From NCBI GenBank assembly GCA_005880315.1, contig VBHB01000082.1:1-41858 (forward strand): a DNA stretch of 41,858 bases, in the 5' to 3' direction. Origin of the DNA: Chloroflexota bacterium (lineage in GTDB: Bacteria; Chloroflexota; Dormibacteria; Dormibacterales; Dormibacteraceae). This document shows, piece by piece, positions 31,770 through 39,548 of this stretch; position 1 is the stretch's first letter, and each line of letters starts with the position of its first letter. The notes beneath the pieces are model-generated. The model ran no database searches. It was not told the origin of the DNA and saw only the letters and a list, made by a program, of their open reading frames with translations. A program made the translations under genes and the position numbers.

Positions 31770-33404
31770 GTGCGGGTCGCCGAAGCCATCGGGCGCGCGC
31801 TGGCCCAGCTGGGCGTAAGGGATTTCTTCGGGTTGGTCGGAAGCGGCAACTTTCACCTGACCAACGCGCTACAGGCGAGCGGAGCACGGTTCGTGGCAGC
31901 CCGGCACGAGACTGGCGCGGTCACCATGGCCGACGCGTATGCCCGCGCCTCTGGACGATTGGGGGTCTGCACGGTTCACCAGGGACCCGGCGTCACCAAC
32001 GCCCTGACGGGCCTCACCGAATCCGCCAAGAGTCGCACCCCATTGCTGCTGTTGGCAGCCGAGGCGACGTCGCCGCATTCCAATTTCTTCATCGACGACC
32101 GCGGATTGGCCGCGGTGGCCGGCGCGGCGCACCGGAGTATCAGCGCCGCAGACACGGCGGTGAGCGAGGTCGTCGAAGCGGCGCAATTTGCCATTCACCA
32201 GCGCAGTACGGTGGTCATGTCTCTGCCGCTCGACTTGCAGGCTGCAGAATGCGCGGCCCCTGGCACCCTGCCTCAATTGACGTTGGCAGAACCCCGCGCC
32301 GCACCTGCGGCAGATATCGATTCGCTGGCCAGGTTGCTTCAATCCGCTCAGCGGCCGCTGCTCCTCGCCGGCCGTGGTGCCGTCCTGTCGGGAGCGAGTG
32401 CGCCGGTCGAACTCCTGGCCGACAAGACCGGCGCACTTCTGGCCACGTCTGCAGTCGCATACGGCCTTTTCAGCGGCAATCCCTGGAATCTCGGGATCTG
32501 TGGCGGTTTCTCGTCGCCTACGGCGGCGGACCTCATCGCGGAGTCGGACCTCATCGTCGCTTTCGGGGCTTCGCTGAACATGTGGACGACGCGTCGCGGG
32601 AGCCTCGTCAAGGCCGGCACACGGATCGCGCAGGTGGATCTCGACCCCGCGGCCATAGGGGTTCACCAGCCGGTTGACCTTACGGTCGTAGGCGACAGTG
32701 CGGCGACCGCTTCTGCCGTCAGTGAGGTTCTGGCAACTTACAGGTCTCAGGGCCGTCGCACCGAGGAGATGCGAGAGCGCATCCGCCGCGGCGGCTGGCG
32801 CGACCACCCATTCGACGACGTGTCCGGAGACGGTCAGATCGACCCCCGTACGCTCAGCATGGCGCTGCACGAGCTGCTCCCACGAACTCGAACGCTCGCC
32901 GTGGATTCCGGACACTTCATGGGATGGGCGCCCATGTACATGGACGTCCCGGATGGCCGGTCCTTTGTCTTCACGCAATCGTTCATGTCCATCGGCCTCG
33001 GACTGGCGACAGGTCTGGGGGCCGCCGTCGCTCGACCCGATCGCTTGACGGTGGTGGCGCTGGGGGACGGCGGAGCTCTGATGAGCTTGCCCGAGCTGGA
33101 GACTCTCGGGCGGCTGGGTCTCGACGTGCTGGTGGTCGTATACAACGACGCCTCCTACGCGGCCGAGGTCCACCATTTCGCACATGAGCACGCCCCGATG
33201 GATGCGGTTCGCTTCCCAGACACAGACTTCGCTGGGCTGGGAAGGGCTCTCGGCCTGGAAGCCGCCACGCTCAGAAGCGTCGCCGACCTGGAGGTAGTGA
33301 AGGACTGGCTCGGTCGTGACCGGCCCAGGCCTCTGCTTCTCGACGCCAAGGTACGGCCAACGGTCGTAGCGGAGTGGCTTGAGGAGGCCTTTCGCGGCCA
33401 CTGA
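31770..33404 (+). CDS. Thiamine diphosphate-dependent enzyme (benzoylformate decarboxylase/acetolactate synthase-like)
   Basis: 544 residues from GTG 31770; the frame is open further upstream inside the cyclase gene, but similarity starts here. Catalytic Glu47 in ARHETGAVTMADAYAR, central domain with LLLAGRGA and IAQVDLD, and the ThDP/Mg site GDGG (432) to YND (459). This is the usual three-domain PYR-central-PP layout. Members decarboxylate or ligate alpha-keto acids. Weak ribosome site, so probably coupled to the cyclase. Confidence 0.9.
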   Translation: MRVAEAIGRALAQLGVRDFFGLVGSGNFHLTNALQASGARFVAARHETGAVTMADAYARASGRLGVCTVHQGPGVTNALTGLTESAKSRTPLLLLAAEATSPHSNFFIDDRGLAAVAGAAHRSISAADTAVSEVVEAAQFAIHQRSTVVMSLPLDLQAAECAAPGTLPQLTLAEPRAAPAADIDSLARLLQSAQRPLLLAGRGAVLSGASAPVELLADKTGALLATSAVAYGLFSGNPWNLGICGGFSSPTAADLIAESDLIVAFGASLNMWTTRRGSLVKAGTRIAQVDLDPAAIGVHQPVDLTVVGDSAATASAVSEVLATYRSQGRRTEEMRERIRRGGWRDHPFDDVSGDGQIDPRTLSMALHELLPRTRTLAVDSGHFMGWAPMYMDVPDGRSFVFTQSFMSIGLGLATGLGAAVARPDRLTVVALGDGGALMSLPELETLGRLGLDVLVVVYNDASYAAEVHHFAHEHAPMDAVRFPDTDFAGLGRALGLEAATLRSVADLEVVKDWLGRDRPRPLLLDAKVRPTVVAEWLEEAFRGH

Positions 33405-33431
33405 CGGCTATGATCGGTCGCGGGAAGCCAG

Positions 33432-35273
33432 ATGAGCCGCGCCGCCGCGAAGCTCGTCCAGTCGGAGCTCGACAGACTGGTCACGTTGATCGAAGTCAGT
33501 CGCGCCCTCACGGCTGAGCTCGACCTCCAGGAAATCATCCACCGCATCCTCGAGGGTGCGATCCGCGTCCTCCCCGCCGCCGAGGCGGGGATCCTGTTCC
33601 TCTACGACCCCCAAAAGCACGCTCTCGTCGTCAACCACGCCATCGGTTTCGATCCCCGCGTCTACGAGCTGACGGTGAAGCCTGGCGAGGGCCTTTCCGG
33701 CCGAGCGTTTCTCAGCCGGCGCGCCGAGATCTATCCACACAAGCACGAAGTCAAAGCGGTGATGGGCGCCGCCCAGCCGATGAACCTGAAAACGTTTCAA
33801 GAAGCCAGCGGCGGCACCGACTACCCCCAGAGCGCAATCTGTGCGCCCCTCGTGTACAAGGGTGAGGCGCTGGGCGCGATGGTGATCGAGAACTTTTACA
33901 GGCCCGAGGTCTTCCAACCCTTCGACGTCCAGCTGCTGGACGCCCTCGCGCAGGCGGCGGCGGTGGCGATCGTCAATGCGCGGCTCTACGCCGCCGAGCA
34001 TGAGTCGCGGCTTCGCCTCGAGGCCCTCAACGACGAGATCCGCTCCCAGCGCGATCAGCTCGAGCGCCGCCTCCAGGTCCAGGATTCACTGGCCGAGGTC
34101 GTCCAGGACGACCTCCCGCTCAGCGCTCTCGCCACCCGGCTTGCGCGGATCACACACGCATCGGTTTTCTTGAGTGACGCCCTGTATCGAGTGCGCGCGT
34201 GCGATACGGCGTCGCCGGCGTCGACACTGCGAGAGGTGGACATGGCCGCGTGGACTGTGCTGCAGCCGCTCCTGCGTCAGGCGGCCGAGACTCGCGCCCA
34301 GATGCGGCTCTCGCCGGAAGGGAATCGCGAGCTGCTGATCTCCCCGGTTTCCGCGGGTCCCGAGGCGCTTGGCTTTGTGATCCTCGACGCCCGGCATCGC
34401 AAGCTGGATGCGGTCGACTCTGCGGCGGCCGACTCGGCGGCCATGATCGCCGCAGCCAGGTTCTTGCGCGAGCGTGCGCTCGAGGAGGGCGAGATCAGGC
34501 GCCGCGGCGACGTCCTCGAACGGCTGCTCAACGGTGACGTCCCGGCCGGCGCTGACGCGCTCCGTCAAGCGCAGGGGCCGCTCCGCTTGGTGGTAGGAAC
34601 CTTGCGGGCGGTTGGCGACACCCAGCACGACAGCGCCCCGCGAGTGCTGCGCACGATGCTCGCGCTGACCCAGGAGAAGCTGGCCCTCGACGGCCCCGTG
34701 ACCGTGGCGTTGAAAGACGGGCACGTGGTGGCGATCCAGTCACTCGCGGGCCGGCCGACCGGTAGCGAGGAGCCGCTCGCCGCGCTCGAGGAAGCCGCCG
34801 AGCGCCTCAAGGTGCTGGCCCCGGAATGGCGGGCTGTCTACGCGGTGCAGGACGAGGTGGCTGACCTCACTGGTCTGGCTCCCGCTCACCACGAGGCGCG
34901 GCTTGCCATCCAACTTCGCGAGAAACTCGGTCGCGCCGAGCCCGTGTTCAGGGTCCGCAGCCTGGGTGCTTACCGGCTGATCCTGCAGGCGGCGTCCGGC
35001 GCCGACATCATTCAGGTCTGCCAAACGACGCTGCGCAACGTGATCGACCATGACCGGCGGCGAGGCTCGGCATTGCTCGAGACATTTCGGGTCTACCTGG
35101 ACGCCGGAGCTTCGGTCTCGGCCGCGGCGGCGCGCCTGCGCGTGCATCCCCATACGGTGGAGTACAGGCTCGAGCGCCTCCAGGAGCTGAGTGGCCGCAG
35201 CCTTCGCCAGTCCGAAGGCCGTTTGACGCTCGAGCTCGCGCTTCGCGTCCTGGATTCAGCCCAGGTTCTGTAG
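33432..35273 (+). CDS. GAF-PucR/CdaR-type transcriptional regulator
   Basis: 613 residues. GAF sensor domain about 15-185 (ending PFDVQLLDALAQAAAVAIVNARLYAAE), a charged coiled-coil about 186-220, a middle domain about 225-545 of the CdaR/GGDEF-like kind, and a C-terminal HTH (about 550-600, RVYLDAGASVSAAAARLRVHPHTVEYRLERLQEL) typical of PucR. PucR-type activators control purine, ureide and amino-acid pathways. It lies 27 bases after the ThDP gene and before the ECF2 genes, so it likely senses the imported compound. Confidence 0.9.
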   Translation: MSRAAAKLVQSELDRLVTLIEVSRALTAELDLQEIIHRILEGAIRVLPAAEAGILFLYDPQKHALVVNHAIGFDPRVYELTVKPGEGLSGRAFLSRRAEIYPHKHEVKAVMGAAQPMNLKTFQEASGGTDYPQSAICAPLVYKGEALGAMVIENFYRPEVFQPFDVQLLDALAQAAAVAIVNARLYAAEHESRLRLEALNDEIRSQRDQLERRLQVQDSLAEVVQDDLPLSALATRLARITHASVFLSDALYRVRACDTASPASTLREVDMAAWTVLQPLLRQAAETRAQMRLSPEGNRELLISPVSAGPEALGFVILDARHRKLDAVDSAAADSAAMIAAARFLRERALEEGEIRRRGDVLERLLNGDVPAGADALRQAQGPLRLVVGTLRAVGDTQHDSAPRVLRTMLALTQEKLALDGPVTVALKDGHVVAIQSLAGRPTGSEEPLAALEEAAERLKVLAPEWRAVYAVQDEVADLTGLAPAHHEARLAIQLREKLGRAEPVFRVRSLGAYRLILQAASGADIIQVCQTTLRNVIDHDRRRGSALLETFRVYLDAGASVSAAAARLRVHPHTVEYRLERLQELSGRSLRQSEGRLTLELALRVLDSAQVL

Positions 35274-35288
35274 CTTTCCCCAGCGATC

Positions 35289-35314
35289 TGGCTGGAACCT
35301 TGTGCGACCAGCCA
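35289..35314. promoter_or_regulatory. Inverted repeat before the ECF2 genes
   Basis: TGGCTGG and CCAGCCA, perfect 7-base arms separated by 12 bases, in the 100-base gap between the regulator and the S-component. No T tract, so either an operator for the PucR regulator or a hairpin in the message. Confidence 0.35.
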
Positions 35315-35373
35315 TAGACGGGCCCTTGGGTCCATGGTGTGATTGCCTCAACTCTTAGGGGAGGTGGATCTCT

Positions 35374-35979
35374 ATGGCTACGGCTACGGCTACAGGCACG
35401 GCCAGCCTCACAGTCGAGGAGCGGCTCGCCCGCGGCCCGATCTTACGTGGCGATACGCGCACGCTCGTGGGTTCCCTGCTGTTGGCGGTGGCGTTCTCGG
35501 CCAACATGCAGATCACCGAGCGACTGGACCAGATCTGGACCGGGGGTCTGGGTGTTCCGCTAGGGCACACGTTCGCGCAGCTGTGGTGGCCCACCGCGGC
35601 GATTTACTTTGGCCTGACCGGCGCGCTGATCGTGGCCAACTTCAACCCGATCATCGCAGTCCTGAGTGCAACGCACCCATTGGCATGGTCGTTCTTCTTC
35701 CTCAACATGGCTGAGCTGATCCCTCTCGCGTTTTTGTTTCGCGCCCACCTGAAGCGCAACCCTGACATTGGATTCGTTCCGTTCATGATCTACATCGGCA
35801 TATGCGACCTGTTCGTCAACGTCGTGCAGGCGCTGGGCCTCTACGTGGTCGTGCTGAAGCTCGGTTTCGGCCAGATCGTGGTCCTCTTCTTCTGGCAGTG
35901 GCTGATGGCGGTGATCATCGGCGGGCCCATGGGTTATGCCTTCTACCGCGCCGTCAGGCGCGCGGGCGTTTTCCAGTGA
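35374..35979 (+). CDS. Membrane protein, likely ECF S-component (system 2)
   Basis: 201 residues with a GGGAGG ribosome site. The first 30 residues are soluble (Ala/Thr-rich), then about five or six hydrophobic segments (TLVGSLLLAVAFSANMQI, IYFGLTGALIVANFNPI, SFFFLNMAELIPLAFLF, FMIYIGICDLFVNVVQALGLYVVV, VVLFFWQWLMAVIIGG). The position before ECF ATPases and EcfT, and the size near 200 residues, fit a substrate-binding S-component. It is not similar to the system 1 S-component, so the ligand probably differs. Confidence 0.72.
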   Translation: MATATATGTASLTVEERLARGPILRGDTRTLVGSLLLAVAFSANMQITERLDQIWTGGLGVPLGHTFAQLWWPTAAIYFGLTGALIVANFNPIIAVLSATHPLAWSFFFLNMAELIPLAFLFRAHLKRNPDIGFVPFMIYIGICDLFVNVVQALGLYVVVLKLGFGQIVVLFFWQWLMAVIIGGPMGYAFYRAVRRAGVFQ

Positions 35980-35988
35980 GGTTGTGAG

Positions 35989-36210
35989 ATGAACCGGGAG
36001 TACGTTTGGGCGATAGTCGGAGGCGTGATTGTCGCGGTGATCGGAGTCGGGTTCCTCTACCTGGGCGCTTCAGGCGTGATGCCGAAAGCCTTCGGTCTCT
36101 TTGACATGAGCAACCTGGGAGTCCGAGCCGTGGTAACGGCGATCCTGATCGTGGTTGCCGTCGGGCTGTTCCTGGCCTACCGCGGCACCGCGGGAAAACC
36201 GAAACCTTAG
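35989..36210 (+). CDS. Small two-helix membrane protein of ECF system 2
   Basis: 73 residues, two hydrophobic helices (about 6-27 and 45-66) and a basic tail GTAGKPKP. Starts nine bases after the S-component and ends 22 bases before the ATPase gene, so it belongs to the operon. No family recognised. Could be an accessory subunit of the importer, comparable in size to the small CbiN/NikN-like partners of metal ECF systems, but without sequence proof. Confidence 0.65.
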   Translation: MNREYVWAIVGGVIVAVIGVGFLYLGASGVMPKAFGLFDMSNLGVRAVVTAILIVVAVGLFLAYRGTAGKPKP

Positions 36211-36232
36211 AAGGACGCGGCGAGCATCCTGA

Positions 36233-37942
36233 ATGGACCCCATTGTCTTGGACGGGGTTGGGTTTGCCTTCCCCGGCCTTCCACCGATGCTGCATGGCGT
36301 GAACCTCACGGTCGGCGAGGGCGAGGTGGTCGCTCTCGTCGGACCGACCGGGTGCGGAAAGTCCACGCTCCTCCACATCTGCGCCGGTGTGATCCCCCAT
36401 TTCATCACCGGGGAGCTGACCGGCAGCGTGCACATCTTCGGAACGAATACCCGCGACAGCACGCTGGCGAAGATCGCGGCCAACATCGGTACGGTGACCC
36501 AGGATCCTGAGAACCAGCTTTTCAACCTCATCGTGGCGGACGAGATCGCGTGGGGGATGGAGAACCGAGGCTTTGAGCGTAGCGAAATTCGCCGCGGGCT
36601 GAACCGCGCGCTCGAGTTCTTCCGCATCCCGCACCTCCGCGACCGCATCACATACGATCTCAGCGGCGGCGAGAAGCAGAGGGTCGTGCTGTCCGCCAAT
36701 TACGCTCCCGCCCCCAAGCTGTTCGTGCTTGACGACCCGACGTCTCAGCTCGACCCGATAGGCGCCCAGCAGGTGTTGACCGGAATCCAGGCGCTCGCAG
36801 AGAGCGGGCACACGATCCTCCTGGTCGAGTCGAAGCTGGAGGAGATCTGGTCGCTGGTCGACCGGGTTGTCCTCCTCAACCACGGCACCATCGAGCTGGA
36901 CGCGCCGCGGGCGCAGCTCGATCGCCACCTGGATACGTTCATCGAGGCCCGAGTGCCATTGCCACAGCTGGTCGAGCTGGGCGCCCGCCTGCGCGAAAGG
37001 GGCGTCTCTGTGCCGGCGTTGCCTCCGGATCCAGACAGTGCCGCGCCGCTGCTCAACAGCGTGCGCGTCATGCCAGCACCGTCGGAGCGACCCGCCAACA
37101 ACACGCGGCCGCCCAGGGTAAAAGTGCAGTCGATCAGCTACACCTACCCGCCGCCCCGGCGCACGCAGGCGCTGATCGGCATCGACCTGGAAATACCGGC
37201 GGGTTCCGTGGTGGGGGTTGTGGGTCAGAACGGAAGCGGCAAGACGACGCTGGCGCGCTGCCTTAGCGGACATTTGAAGCCGACTTCAGGCACGGTGCGT
37301 GTCGATGGGAAGGACGTGCAGCGGATGTCGGTGCGCGACCGCGCCGCGACCGTCGGTTACGTGTTCCAGAACCCGGACCACCAGATCTTCAAAGACCCTG
37401 TGGTCGAAGACGTCGTGTTCGGACCAATCAACCTTGGTGCGTCGCGCGAGAAAGCCATGGAGTCTGCCGAGCGGGTGCTGCGAGGGCTCGACCTGTGGGA
37501 TGTGCGGAACGTGCATCCATTCCGGCTTTCCAAGGGTGGACGTCAGCGTCTCGCCATCGCCGCCATCGCGGTGATGCAGCCACCGGTGATGATCATCGAC
37601 GAGCCAACCACGGGCCAGGATTTGCAGGAATCACACGCCATCATGGCCTTGCTGGTGGACCTCGCCCGCGAAGTCGGCCAGACCGTGATCGTCATCACCC
37701 ACGCGATGCACCTGGTCGCAGCCCACTGCGACCTGATGGCCGCTTTGTGTGAAGGCCGGCTGATCGCCTTCGGCCCCCCCGACCAGGTGTTTCGCGACGA
37801 AGAGCTGCTGCGCCGCACCTACGTCAAGCCGCCGGCGGTGACCGCGCTGGGCAACCGTCTCGGCATGGAGCCTCGGCCTTTGACGCTGGAGGACGCCCTC
37901 GAGCGTCTGGCGGGGCCCTCGCTGAAGGTGGCGGGCGCGTGA
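36233..37942 (+). CDS. Fused ECF ATPase A1-A2 (system 2)
   Basis: 569 residues, two ABC ATPases in one chain joined by a ~60-residue linker. N-half: Walker A GPTGCGKS (37-44), Q90, signature LSGGE (143-147), Walker B FVLDD (164-168) with Asp168 instead of the catalytic Glu, and Ser200 at the H-loop His position (VES). C-half: Walker A GQNGSGKT (331-338), YVFQNPDHQIF, weak signature LSKGG (432-436), Walker B VMIIDE (452-457), H-loop ITHAM. The nucleotide site made by the N-half Walker motifs and the C-half signature is therefore degenerate and the other one intact. Confidence 0.93.
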   Translation: MDPIVLDGVGFAFPGLPPMLHGVNLTVGEGEVVALVGPTGCGKSTLLHICAGVIPHFITGELTGSVHIFGTNTRDSTLAKIAANIGTVTQDPENQLFNLIVADEIAWGMENRGFERSEIRRGLNRALEFFRIPHLRDRITYDLSGGEKQRVVLSANYAPAPKLFVLDDPTSQLDPIGAQQVLTGIQALAESGHTILLVESKLEEIWSLVDRVVLLNHGTIELDAPRAQLDRHLDTFIEARVPLPQLVELGARLRERGVSVPALPPDPDSAAPLLNSVRVMPAPSERPANNTRPPRVKVQSISYTYPPPRRTQALIGIDLEIPAGSVVGVVGQNGSGKTTLARCLSGHLKPTSGTVRVDGKDVQRMSVRDRAATVGYVFQNPDHQIFKDPVVEDVVFGPINLGASREKAMESAERVLRGLDLWDVRNVHPFRLSKGGRQRLAIAAIAVMQPPVMIIDEPTTGQDLQESHAIMALLVDLAREVGQTVIVITHAMHLVAAHCDLMAALCEGRLIAFGPPDQVFRDEELLRRTYVKPPAVTALGNRLGMEPRPLTLEDALERLAGPSLKVAGA

Positions 37943-38745
37943 GACCTCTGTACCAATTCAGCGGCCAGGACTCGTTTCTACACCGGCTCGACCCTCGGAC
38001 GAAGCTGATCTTTGTCTTCTGTTACCTGCTGATCAGCTTCTTGGTCCCCCAGCCCTGGGTGCTGTTCTTCTTGCTGATCGCGGCGATCTGGTTCCTGGCC
38101 GGCATTCCGCCGACTGAGTACTACCCCTTCCTCTTATTGATGCTGCCCATCATGGTGGCGATCACCCTCGTGCACATCTTCCTCATCGAAGGGGCGCCGT
38201 ATTTCTGGGCGGCGCAGGCAGGGCCGGTCCACATCAGCGCTTCCCGCCCTGGGCTGCACGTTGGGCTCGACCTTGGCTTTCGCCTCGGCACGATGGGCCT
38301 CGCCTTCACTCTTTTCGCCATGACCACAGAGCCCTTCCAGTGGGGCATGTCGATGTACAGGTGGGGTCTGCCGTACAAGGTGGCTTTCATGTTCGCCTTC
38401 GCGATCCGGCTCTACCCGCTGATCCAGGAAGAGTTCCTGGTCATCCAGCGGGCTCTCAAGGCGCGGGGCTCCAATGCGCTGAGCTCGTTCAACCCGTTCG
38501 TCTTCTTTCCGGGAGTGGTGACGTCGGCCGTGCCGCTCGGCCTCGGCGCCATCAGACGCAGCCAGGACATTGCGATGGCGATGGAGCTGCGGGGACTCAA
38601 TCTGCCGGACGAGCTGGGCCGGCCACGCGTGCTGTTTCGAGATGTCCGTTTGCGTCCGATCGACATAGTGCTCATGTGCGCCTGTGTAGGAATTCTCGTC
38701 GCGCTGCTTGGCGCGCGGCTGTTCACCAACTGGCTCCCGCGATAG
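37939..38745 (+). CDS. ecfT: ECF transporter transmembrane scaffold EcfT (system 2)
   Basis: 268 residues from a GTG overlapping the ATPase TGA (GTGA). SFLHRLDPRTKLIFVFCYLL at the start is the family signature. Several membrane helices, then the coupling helices QRALKARGSNAL and MAMELRGLN with the Arg-Gly motifs. Same fold as the system 1 protein but only distantly similar. Confidence 0.93.
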   Translation: MRPLYQFSGQDSFLHRLDPRTKLIFVFCYLLISFLVPQPWVLFFLLIAAIWFLAGIPPTEYYPFLLLMLPIMVAITLVHIFLIEGAPYFWAAQAGPVHISASRPGLHVGLDLGFRLGTMGLAFTLFAMTTEPFQWGMSMYRWGLPYKVAFMFAFAIRLYPLIQEEFLVIQRALKARGSNALSSFNPFVFFPGVVTSAVPLGLGAIRRSQDIAMAMELRGLNLPDELGRPRVLFRDVRLRPIDIVLMCACVGILVALLGARLFTNWLPR

Positions 38746-38769
38746 GGAGGAACGCTCAGGAGGTCTGAA

Positions 38770-39525
38770 ATGCGAATCCTTGTGATCAACCCGAACACCA
38801 CCCAGGCGATGACGGATGAGATCCATCACGTGGCGAAGGCCGCCGCGTCGCCGGGAACCGAGATCGAGACGGTGCAGCCAAAGGGCGGCCCTCGGTCAAT
38901 CGAGGGCAATGCGGATGAGGTGCTTGCCGCCTACCACACCCTCGACGTCGTCGCCGGCTCCAAGGGCAAGTACGACGCATACGTGATCGCCTGCTACGGC
39001 GATCCAGCACTGGCAGCCTGCCGCGAAGTCTCGTCTGTGCCGGTGATCGGCATCGCCGAAGCCTCTTTCCACATGGCCGGACTGGTCGCTTACAAGTGGT
39101 CGATCGTGTCGGTGCTGCCCCGCGTCAAGCCGCTGCTCGAAGAGCTCGTCGCGCGCAATGGGATGGAGAAGCACTGCGCGTCCATCAGATGCACCCCTTT
39201 GACCGTGCTCGAGATCGAGGAGGACATCGAGCGGACCAAACGCATGATGGTGGATGAGGGCCGCAAGGCAATCGACGAGGATGGAGCGGAGGCGATCTTG
39301 CTCGGTTGCGCCGGGCTTGGACCGTTGGACAAGTGGATGCAGCAGCAGTTGGGTGCGCCGGTCCTCGACGGTGTCGCTTGCGCGGTCAAGCTGGCGGAAG
39401 GTCTGCACGGATACGGGGTCACCACCTCAAAGGTGGCGGCATACAAGGACCCGGAGCGCAAAGAGCTTGTCGCCTGCCCGGTTTCGCTGGCAGGCGTCTA
39501 CCAGCGCGAAGCTGCCCACGTCTAG
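38770..39525 (+). CDS. Asp/Glu/hydantoin racemase-family protein
   Basis: 251 residues, family length. MRILVINPNTTQAMTD start, and the two catalytic cysteines in the expected places: C75 (VIACYGDPA) and C180 (ILLGCAGLG), which act as acid and base on either face of the substrate. A GGAGG lies before the ATG. Next to HyuA/HyuB, the likely substrate is a 5-substituted hydantoin or a related cyclic amide, so that both enantiomers can be used. Confidence 0.92.
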   Translation: MRILVINPNTTQAMTDEIHHVAKAAASPGTEIETVQPKGGPRSIEGNADEVLAAYHTLDVVAGSKGKYDAYVIACYGDPALAACREVSSVPVIGIAEASFHMAGLVAYKWSIVSVLPRVKPLLEELVARNGMEKHCASIRCTPLTVLEIEEDIERTKRMMVDEGRKAIDEDGAEAILLGCAGLGPLDKWMQQQLGAPVLDGVACAVKLAEGLHGYGVTTSKVAAYKDPERKELVACPVSLAGVYQREAAHV

Positions 39526-39548
39526 AGGAAGGAAACGGAGGTCCAGAT

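Noticed and set aside
31869-33401. Long minus-strand frame opposite the ThDP enzyme gene
   Set aside because: A shadow of high-GC codon use: no domain, low-complexity Arg/Gly/Gln composition, and the plus strand has a complete enzyme.
35954-37273. Long minus-strand frame opposite the fused ECF ATPase
   Set aside because: No recognisable domain and Arg/Gly/His-rich; the plus strand carries conserved ABC motifs.
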